Assembly (NCBI GenBank): GCA_040751985.1
Contig: JBFMFU010000082.1
Location: forward strand, 13,490-77,489
From: Desulfoferula sp040751985
GTDB lineage: Bacteria; Desulfobacterota; Desulfarculia; Desulfarculales; Desulfarculaceae
DNA length: 64,000 nucleotides
Direction: 5' to 3'
Shown piece after piece: positions 1 through 6,899 of this stretch. A program made the translations under genes and the position numbers. The notes under the pieces were generated by a model. That model had not been told where the DNA came from. It searched no databases and was given only the letters and a program-made list of their open reading frames with translations. How positions within the stretch are numbered: the stretch's first letter is position 1; the number at the start of each line of letters is the position of its first letter.

Positions 1-233
1 AGCTCCTTCAAATGGTGGGAGACCAAGGGCTGGGACAATGCCACCTCCTCCACCACCCGGGACACTGACTTGGGGCCCAGGGCCACGCACAGGAAAATGC
101 GCAGCCGATTCTCGTCGGCCAGGCCCTTGGCCATAACGGCCAGGCGGGAGGCCCTCTCGGCCAGCCACTGCACCTCCCTTGATTCCCCGGAATTCGTGGG
201 AGTGCGGTTTTTGCGATTTTTGGCCGTGGCCAC
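1..233 (-). CDS. ArsR-family winged-helix regulator, 5' part only
   Basis: The gene runs off the left edge, so only the first 77 codons are visible. Translation from a GTG at 233 gives a basic N-terminus and then a helix-turn-helix region with the segments LADENRLRIFLCVALGP and LSQPLVSHHLKEL, the classic ArsR/SmtB pattern (LADxxRLxIL...LSQxxVSHHLKxL). GGAG lies nine bases before the GTG. The gene is divergent from the aminotransferase at 406. A good promoter and a near-palindrome lie in the shared intergenic region, so autoregulation is likely. The effector (metal, thiol or metabolite) cannot be judged without the C-terminus. Confidence 0.75.
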   Translation of the reverse strand, partial: MATAKNRKNRTPTNSGESREVQWLAERASRLAVMAKGLADENRLRIFLCVALGPKSVSRVVEEVALSQPLVSHHLKE

Positions 234-255
234 GCCTTGCTCCGCCTGACGATTG

Positions 256-277
256 GATATTAATGGTTATTTATATC
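256..277. promoter_or_regulatory. Candidate operator palindrome for the divergent ArsR regulator
   Basis: GATATTAAT and ATTTATATC flank a GGTT centre and match as inverted repeats at 8 of 9 positions. The element overlaps the -10 of the minus-strand regulator promoter. This is the usual arrangement for ArsR autorepression. The assignment is inferred from position and symmetry. Confidence 0.45.
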
Positions 278-299
278 AAGGCATTCCGGCAGCGGTCAA
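270..299 (-). promoter_or_regulatory. Sigma70-type promoter of the ArsR-family gene
   Basis: Read on the minus strand, TTGACC (299-294) is followed after 18 bases by TATAAA (275-270). It lies about 40 bases before the GTG start. Confidence 0.6.
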
Positions 300-330
300 G
301 CCGGCCTTCCGAGCCGTGGGGCAGCGGCGC

Positions 331-359
331 TTGAGGAGGATTTAGGCGGCTGCTATAAT
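331..359 (+). promoter_or_regulatory. Promoter of the aminotransferase gene
   Basis: TTGAGG (331-336), a 17-base spacer and a perfect TATAAT (354-359) preceded by TGC, giving an extended -10. Predicted transcription start is near 366, leaving a short leader before the ATG at 406. Confidence 0.75.
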
Positions 360-405
360 TATCCGATAATACACAACCCTTTAACCTTTTCGGAAAGGTC
401 CAGCC

Positions 406-1599
<1,194 letters not shown>

Positions 1600-1622
1600 C
1601 TAAATCGCGCGGGACGACCCAC

Positions 1623-1648
1623 GGCGCGGCCCCTGTGGGGGCCGCGCC
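1623..1648. terminator. Hairpin between convergent genes
   Basis: An 11-bp perfect stem GGCGCGGCCCC / GGGGCCGCGCC with a TGTG loop, followed by TTGGTT. It separates the aminotransferase from the convergent sensor gene and may act in both directions. The U-tract is poor. Confidence 0.6.
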
Positions 1649-1665
1649 TTGGTTAGGGCCGGGGG

Positions 1666-2631
1666 CTAGCTGTCCTGCTTGGGTTTGTTCTGGCCGGGGT
1701 AGAGGGCTGGGTACAACTCGACGGCGCAGGTCGGGCACAGGCTGTGGGTGAAGTCGGCCTGGGAGCGGGCCTGGATGTAGCGCTCCATCTGCTGCCACTG
1801 GCCTTGTTGGTCCCGTATCTTTTTGCAGCGGGAGCAGATGGGCAGCAGGCCGCTCAGGGTCTGCACCTGCATCAAAGCCTGGTCGCGCTCCTTGATGCGC
1901 CCCTGCAGGCTGCGGGCCCCCAGGCCCAGGGCAGCCAGGCCCACCAGCCACAGCAGTAGATGGGTGAGCCAGAGGTTGGCCACCTCGTGGCGGCCCATGG
2001 CCAGCAGCGGCTGCAGGGGCACCGTGGCGCTGAGGCCGCCGCGCACCTGGCCCAGCTGGTAGCCCTGCTGGGCGTGGCAGGGCAGGCAGGAGGGCTCCAC
2101 GTACAGGGGCAGCAGCAGGCGCAGCACGGGCCGTCCGTCCTGCTCCAGCAGTTGGTGCACCTCCGGGGCGCCTCGCTCGGTCTGTTGCAGGGCGTCCCGC
2201 TCCCAGGGGTCGGGCCGGTTGGCCGGCCGCAGGGGTTTGAGGCTGGTGATATGGCCGCGCACGCCCAGGGCCTTGTCGCCCAGCTCGTGCACCTGGCGGG
2301 TCATGTAGGCCGGGTTGATCAGGGTCAGGCGCCGTCCCGAGGGGGTGGCGATGTCCCGCTCCGGAACCTGCAGGTAGGGGTTGGGCGGGGTGCGAGGCGT
2401 GACGGCGGCGTAGACCCCGCCCAGGCCGGCGCTCCAGCGGCGGTAGAGGATGTCCTTTTCCAGGGAGGTGCGGGCCAGGATCAGAGCGGACTGGTACACG
2501 CCCTGGTCGTGCTGGCGCAGGTTCCACCACAGGGACAGGCCCAGCAGCAGGGTGCCAGCCGCGGCTACGGCCAAGGCATAGGCCCAGAGGCCAAGCGAGC
2601 GAGGCTGGGGACGCGGTTGGGGGTCGGTCAT
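1666..2631 (-). CDS. Membrane sensor with periplasmic DUF3365-type heme-binding domain and cytoplasmic C4 module
   Basis: A 321-residue protein read from an ATG at 2631; the frame stays open further upstream but that part is low-complexity. It has one membrane helix at about 12-36, a periplasmic region ending in a single CLPCH c-type heme motif at 182-186 (as in Tll0287/DUF3365 sensor domains), a second helix at about 218-239, and a short cytoplasmic tail. The tail resembles the PICSRCKKIRD...HSLCPTC module found at the end of many bacterial signalling proteins, with cysteine pairs 266/269 and 299/302 likely to bind metal. There is no kinase, GGDEF or HAMP output domain, so output is unclear. 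A redox, gas or heme sensor is inferred. Confidence 0.65.
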   Translation of the reverse strand: MTDPQPRPQPRSLGLWAYALAVAAAGTLLLGLSLWWNLRQHDQGVYQSALILARTSLEKDILYRRWSAGLGGVYAAVTPRTPPNPYLQVPERDIATPSGRRLTLINPAYMTRQVHELGDKALGVRGHITSLKPLRPANRPDPWERDALQQTERGAPEVHQLLEQDGRPVLRLLLPLYVEPSCLPCHAQQGYQLGQVRGGLSATVPLQPLLAMGRHEVANLWLTHLLLWLVGLAALGLGARSLQGRIKERDQALMQVQTLSGLLPICSRCKKIRDQQGQWQQMERYIQARSQADFTHSLCPTCAVELYPALYPGQNKPKQDS

Positions 2632-2742
2632 GTAGTCCCGGTCCCGGTCAAGGGTGGTTGGCGGGCCGGGCAGAGGGGCCTGCCGGTCCCGGCTCAAGCT
2701 AAATATAACACAGGGGCCAGGCGGGCAGGCGGCGGGCAATGC

Positions 2743-2767
2743 AAAACCCGGCCCCGAGAGGGCCGGG
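2743..2767 (-). terminator. Intrinsic terminator of the PxxKW gene
   Basis: On the minus strand an 8-bp perfect stem CCCGGCCC / GGGCCGGG with a TCTCG loop is followed by TTTT. It lies 28 bases after the stop codon of the cysteine-rich protein gene. Confidence 0.75.
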
Positions 2768-2794
2768 CGGAAGGCGATCGATCCCAGGGCCGGG

Positions 2795-3076
2795 CTAGCG
2801 GGCGTGGGCCCTCTTGCTGGCCTTGAGGGGGTTGAGGGTCTTGGGCAGCTGCTTGACCTCGCCCTTGACGTGGGTGGCGAAGTTGCAGGCGCCATAGCGC
2901 CACTTGGCGGCCGGGTCGGGGTAGCTCTGGCAGTAGACCATCTCGCCTACGGTCACAGCGCGCTCGCAACCCTGGCAGGGCTCCACGGCCGGGTGGCAGG
3001 TCCCCCCGTTGAAACCGCAGCCCTTGGCGCTCATGAAGGCGCAGTCCTTACCCGCACGGGTGGTGGTGCACAGCAT
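2795..3076 (-). CDS. PxxKW-family cysteine-rich protein
   Basis: A 93-residue protein starting at the ATG at 3076, which follows AAGGAG at good spacing. The upstream extension of the frame is GC-rich leader, not protein. Eight cysteines (3, 12, 20, 27, 34, 37, 49, 64) and the signature PAAKW at residues 55-59 place it in the PxxKW cysteine-rich family, small proteins of unknown function common in sulfate-reducing and related delta-type bacteria. The cysteine spacing suggests metal or Fe-S binding, which is inferred. The gene has its own strong promoter, a structured leader and a terminator, so it is an independent, probably well-expressed unit. Confidence 0.8.
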   Translation of the reverse strand: MLCTTTRAGKDCAFMSAKGCGFNGGTCHPAVEPCQGCERAVTVGEMVYCQSYPDPAAKWRYGACNFATHVKGEVKQLPKTLNPLKASKRAHAR

Positions 3077-3101
3077 GGCTATAACTCCTTTGGGCTGAAT
3101 T

Positions 3102-3185
3102 CTTATAAAAGGGGCCGCGGCCCCGGTAAAGGGGACCGCAGACCCCTCGGATACGTAAACGGCGGGCCCCCAGGCGCGGGCCCGC
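3102..3185 (-). promoter_or_regulatory. Structured 5' leader of the PxxKW mRNA with terminator-like hairpins
   Basis: The predicted leader is about 113 nt. In transcript order it holds an 8-bp perfect hairpin (3185-3162), a GGGG...CCCC hairpin (3146-3131), and a GGGGCCGCGGCCCC palindrome (3124-3111) followed directly by TTTT. Bases 3139-3131 can alternatively pair with 3124-3117 (eight pairs and one bulge), which would break the last palindrome. That is the layout of an attenuator. The ligand, if any, is unknown, and simple GC-rich coincidence is possible. Confidence 0.4.
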
Positions 3186-3195
3186 ATCGCCGGGA

Positions 3196-3224
3196 AATAT
3201 AAGGACTATCCCGCCGCCTGTCAA
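3196..3224 (-). promoter_or_regulatory. Strong promoter of the PxxKW gene
   Basis: Minus-strand TTGACA (3224-3219), a 17-base spacer and TATATT (3201-3196). Confidence 0.8.
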
Positions 3225-3260
3225 GGGCAAATTTTATCAATAATCCCCTGGGCCCCGCAC

Positions 3261-3289
3261 TTGACAAACCCCTGGGGCCAGCGTAGATA
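3261..3289 (+). promoter_or_regulatory. Promoter upstream of lysS and the envelope gene cluster
   Basis: TTGACA (3261-3266), 17 bases, then TAGATA (3284-3289). The expected start is near 3296. It is the only convincing promoter before the long run of overlapping genes beginning with lysS. Confidence 0.7.
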
Positions 3290-3367
3290 AGGTACCTTAG
3301 TTCAAGGATAAAACCCCCTGTGGCCAGGGCGAGGCTCGGCCGGGGCGGGGCGGCGAGGGGTGCTAGG

Positions 3368-4903
3368 TTGTCAGCCAAGTCCAAGGAAAATAACCACATT
3401 GAGGAGCCGGCCGCGGTCCAGGACGAGAATCTGCTCATCCGCCAGCGCCGCAGCAAGGCCGCTCAGATTCAGGAGCTGGGCTACAGTCTGTTCCCCAACA
3501 CCTTCCGGCCCCGGGACCAGATCAAGGACCTGATCAAGACCTACGGCCGTTTGGACGCCGCCCGCCTGGAGGCCATGGAGGACCACAAGTTCGCCCTCGC
3601 CGGGCGCATCATGGCCATCCGCTCCTTCGGCAAGGCCGCCTTCCTGAAGATAAGCGACCGCAGCGCCAGCCTGCAGCTGCACGTGCAGAAGCAGACGCTC
3701 AGCGACCGGGAGTTCGAGCTGTTCAAGAAGCTGGATGTGGGCGACCTCATCGGGGTCAGCGGGCCTCTGTTCCGCACCCGCACCCGGGAGCTGACCCTGC
3801 GCTGCGAAAAGCTGGCCCTGATCACCAAGTCCCTGCGGCCGCTGCCCGAGAAGTTCCACGGCCTGACCGACGTGGAGCAGCGCTATCGCCAGCGCTACCT
3901 GGACCTGGTCATGAACGAGCAGGTGCGCGACATCTTCCGCGCCCGCTCCACCATCGTCAACACCATCCGGCAGTTTTTGATCGAGCAAAATTACCTGGAG
4001 GTGGAGACGCCCATGATGCAGGTCCTGCCCGGCGGCGCCACGGCCAAGCCCTTCGAGACCTACCACAACGCCCTGGGCATGAAGCTGTACCTGCGGGTGG
4101 CCCCGGAGCTGTACCTCAAGCGCCTGATCGTGGGCGGCCTGGAGCGGGTGTTCGAGCTCAACCGCAACTTCCGCAACGAAGGCATCAGCATCCAGCACAA
4201 CCCCGAGTTCACCATGTGCGAGTTCTATCAGGCCTACGGCACCTACGAGGACCTGATGTCGCTCACCGAGGAGCTGTTCGGGGCCTGCGCCACAGCCATC
4301 AAGGGCACCGCCCGCTTCCAGTACCAGGGCCAGGAGATTGACCTCAGCCCGCCCTGGCAAAACATTGACTTCCGCTCCAGCCTGCTGGAGATGGGCAAGG
4401 TGCCGCCGGAGGTGCTCTTTGACCGGGAGCGGGCCCTGAACATGTCCACCGAGCTGGGCGGCGTGCACCGCCGGGGCGACACCCTGGGCAAGGCCCTGGC
4501 CAAGATTTTCGATGTCAAGGTGGAGCCGCGCCTGTGGCAGCCCACCTTCGTCACCGGCTTCCCGCGCGACATCAGCCCCCTGAGCCGCACCAACGACCTG
4601 GACCCGGACATCGTGGACCGCTTCGAATTTTTCATCGCCGGCCGGGAGATGGGCAACGGCTTCAGCGAGCTAAACGACCCCGACGACCAGCGGGACCGCT
4701 TCGCCGAGCAGGCCGCTCAGCGCGAGGCCGGCGACGAGGAGGCCCAGTTCATGGACCTGGACTACGTGCGGGCCCTGGAGTACGGCATGCCCCCCACCGC
4801 CGGCGAGGGCATCGGCATCGACCGCCTGGTGATGCTCCTGACCGACCAGCCCAGCATCCGGGAGGTGATCCTCTTCCCGCTGCTCAGGCCCGAGCAGGGC
4901 TGA
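3368..4903 (+). CDS. lysS: Lysyl-tRNA synthetase, class II
   Basis: Attaches lysine to tRNA-Lys in the cytoplasm. I place the start at TTG 3368 because GAGGGG lies seven bases upstream and the 511-residue product matches the usual 500-residue family length; the frame is open to a GTG at 3320, which would add 16 arginine/glycine-rich residues. The N-terminal OB-fold anticodon domain spans about 50-150. Class II motif 2 is seen in FRNEGISIQHNPEFTMCEF and motif 3 in GEGIGIDRLVMLL. The stop codon overlaps the lolC start (TGATG), so translation is probably coupled to the lipoprotein-sorting genes. Confidence 0.93.
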   Translation: MSAKSKENNHIEEPAAVQDENLLIRQRRSKAAQIQELGYSLFPNTFRPRDQIKDLIKTYGRLDAARLEAMEDHKFALAGRIMAIRSFGKAAFLKISDRSASLQLHVQKQTLSDREFELFKKLDVGDLIGVSGPLFRTRTRELTLRCEKLALITKSLRPLPEKFHGLTDVEQRYRQRYLDLVMNEQVRDIFRARSTIVNTIRQFLIEQNYLEVETPMMQVLPGGATAKPFETYHNALGMKLYLRVAPELYLKRLIVGGLERVFELNRNFRNEGISIQHNPEFTMCEFYQAYGTYEDLMSLTEELFGACATAIKGTARFQYQGQEIDLSPPWQNIDFRSSLLEMGKVPPEVLFDRERALNMSTELGGVHRRGDTLGKALAKIFDVKVEPRLWQPTFVTGFPRDISPLSRTNDLDPDIVDRFEFFIAGREMGNGFSELNDPDDQRDRFAEQAAQREAGDEEAQFMDLDYVRALEYGMPPTAGEGIGIDRLVMLLTDQPSIREVILFPLLRPEQG

Positions 4904-6132
4904 TGCGCTTCGAGGCGTTCCTGGCCTTCCGTTATCTGCGGGCCCGCGGCCGCCATGCCTTCATCAATCTGATCACCCTGCTGTCCATGGCCGGCGTGGC
5001 CCTGGGCGTCTGCGCCCTGATCGTGGTGCTGTCGGTGATGGGCGGCTTCCAGGATGAGATAACCCGCAAGATCCTGGGCATGAGCTCCCATCTGACCATC
5101 TACCAGGCCGGCGGGGCCATCACCCACCCGGACCGGGTGCTCAAGCTCGCCCGCCAGCAGCCGGGGGTCAAGGCGGCCGCGCCCTACGTCTACGGCCAGG
5201 TGATGCTGGTCTCCTCCGGGGGGGCCACCGGCGCCCTGCTCAGCGGCCTGGACGTGCCCCTGGCCAAGCAGGTGAAGAACCTGGAGTCCTCCCTGGTGCA
5301 GGGCAAGCTGAGCGACCTGGACCGGCCCACTCCCCGCGGCCTGTGGGGCATCATCCTGGGCTCGCGCCTGGCCAACAAGCTGGGCCTGCACCTAGGCATG
5401 GTGGTAAACGTGATCAACCCCCTGGGCGAGGAGACGCCGGTGGGCCGGGCGCCCAAGAGCGAGCCCTTCCAGGTGGTGGGCATCTTCGAGTCCGGCCTGT
5501 ACTTTTACGACGCCGGCTCCTGCTACGTGGGCCTGGCCGCGGCCCAGGAGTTCCTGGGCCTGGGCCGGGGGGTGAACGGGGTGGAGGTGGCGCTCAAGGA
5601 CATCTACCAGGCGCCGCTGATCGGCCGCCAGCTGGCCAGCAAACTGGGGCCCCTGTTCTTTGCCCAGGACTGGATGAGCGCCAACCACAGCCTGTTCGCG
5701 GCCCTGAAGCTGGAAAAGCTGGCCATGTTCATCATCCTGATCCTGATCGTGCTGGTGGCCTCCTTCGGCATCGTCAGCTCTCTGATCATGATGGTGATGA
5801 CCAAGACACGGGAGATCGGGGTGCTCAAGGCCATGGGCGCCACCCGGGCCAGCCTGCGGCGCATCTTCGTGCTGCAGGGCATGGTCACCGGCCTGGTGGG
5901 CACCGTCCTGGGGGTTATCAGCGGCCTGGTGCTGTGCTGGCTGCTGACCCGATACCACTTCATAGAGCTGCCCAAAGATGTCTACACCGTGGACACCCTG
6001 CCGGTGCAGGTGGAGCCCCTGATGGTGCTGTTGGTGGCAGCCAGCGCGGTGGCCATCAGCCTGCTGGCCACGATTTACCCCAGCCGGGTGGCCGGGTCCC
6101 TGGACCCTGTGCAGGCCTTGAGGTATGAATGA
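4903..6132 (+). CDS. lolC: LolC/LolE-family lipoprotein-releasing permease
   Basis: Inner-membrane subunit of the LolCDE complex, which extracts lipoproteins from the inner membrane and passes them to LolA. The 409-residue protein has a cytoplasmic N-terminal amphipathic segment, a first membrane helix at about 24-48, a periplasmic domain to about residue 270, and three more helices (about 275-300, 320-350, 370-400), the standard MacB/LolC layout. The start is the ATG overlapping the lysS stop. Only one permease gene is present, so the complex is probably a homodimer with LolD (LolCD type). It overlaps lolD by ATGA. Confidence 0.9.
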   Translation: MRFEAFLAFRYLRARGRHAFINLITLLSMAGVALGVCALIVVLSVMGGFQDEITRKILGMSSHLTIYQAGGAITHPDRVLKLARQQPGVKAAAPYVYGQVMLVSSGGATGALLSGLDVPLAKQVKNLESSLVQGKLSDLDRPTPRGLWGIILGSRLANKLGLHLGMVVNVINPLGEETPVGRAPKSEPFQVVGIFESGLYFYDAGSCYVGLAAAQEFLGLGRGVNGVEVALKDIYQAPLIGRQLASKLGPLFFAQDWMSANHSLFAALKLEKLAMFIILILIVLVASFGIVSSLIMMVMTKTREIGVLKAMGATRASLRRIFVLQGMVTGLVGTVLGVISGLVLCWLLTRYHFIELPKDVYTVDTLPVQVEPLMVLLVAASAVAISLLATIYPSRVAGSLDPVQALRYE

Positions 6133-6869
6133 GGGGGCCCGGGCCCAATAGCGCCGCCCCCTCCGGCGGACCAGAGGGCTTGACAGGAGCGAATATATAC
6201 ATTCTTATAGAAAAGCTTGAAAAGACTTACTTTGGCCCTCAACAGCAGGTGGAGGTTCTCAGGGGTCTGGACCTGACAGTGGCTGCCGGCGAGACCGTGG
6301 CGGTGGTGGGGGCCTCGGGGGTGGGCAAATCCACTTTGTTACATATTTTGGGCACACTTGACCGCCCCACCGGCGGTCGGGTTATGGTAGATGGACAGGA
6401 CATTTTCCAGATGGACGAGCCGGCGCTGGCCGGGTTCCGCAATCGGCACATCGGCTTCGTCTTTCAGTTCCACCACCTGCTGCCCGAGCTGAGCGCCCTG
6501 GAGAATGTCATGATGCCGGCGCTGATCGCCCGGCTGGACCGGGCTGCGGCGCGTCAGAGGGCCCAGGAGCTGTTGGAGGAGGTGGGGCTGGCCGAGCGGG
6601 GGGAGCACAAGCTGGGAGAGCTCTCCGGCGGCGAGGCCCAGCGGGTGGCCGTGGCCCGGGCCTTGGTGCTGGGCCCCCGGCTGCTGCTGGCCGACGAGCC
6701 CACGGGCAATCTGGACGAGCGCACCGGCGAAAAGGTCCATCAGCTCCTGCTGGGACTGAATCAGAAGAAGGGGCTCACCACCCTGGTGGCCACCCACAAC
6801 GAGCGGCTGGCCGCTGCCATGCAGCGACGGGTGCGGCTGGCCGATGGCAAGGCCTTCTGCCTGGATTAG
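6129..6869 (+). CDS. lolD: Lipoprotein-releasing system ATP-binding protein
   Basis: ATPase partner of LolC. Walker A GASGVGKST, signature LSGGEAQRVAVARAL and Walker B LLLADEPTGNLD are intact, and length (246 residues from the overlapping ATG) is near normal. The first 22 residues from that ATG do not look like family sequence, which normally begins close to the ILIEKLEKTYFG segment. Alternatives are TTG 6180 or a rare ATA at 6195 five bases after AGGAG. Bases of about 6190-6240 are strikingly AT-rich (ATA, TTA, AGA codons) inside a GC-rich gene and contain promoter-like boxes, so the start remains open. Confidence 0.9.
   Translation: MRGPGPNSAAPSGGPEGLTGANIYILIEKLEKTYFGPQQQVEVLRGLDLTVAAGETVAVVGASGVGKSTLLHILGTLDRPTGGRVMVDGQDIFQMDEPALAGFRNRHIGFVFQFHHLLPELSALENVMMPALIARLDRAAARQRAQELLEEVGLAERGEHKLGELSGGEAQRVAVARALVLGPRLLLADEPTGNLDERTGEKVHQLLLGLNQKKGLTTLVATHNERLAAAMQRRVRLADGKAFCLD
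6180..6209 (+). promoter_or_regulatory. Possible internal promoter at the lolD 5' end
   Basis: TTGACA (6180-6185) followed after 18 bases by CTTATA (6204-6209), in an AT-rich island. It would allow separate transcription of bamA and downstream genes. It may be only the consequence of AT-rich early codons. Confidence 0.3.
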
Positions 6870-6899
6870 CAGGCGGGCCGAGCGAGGGTAGAGGCGGTG

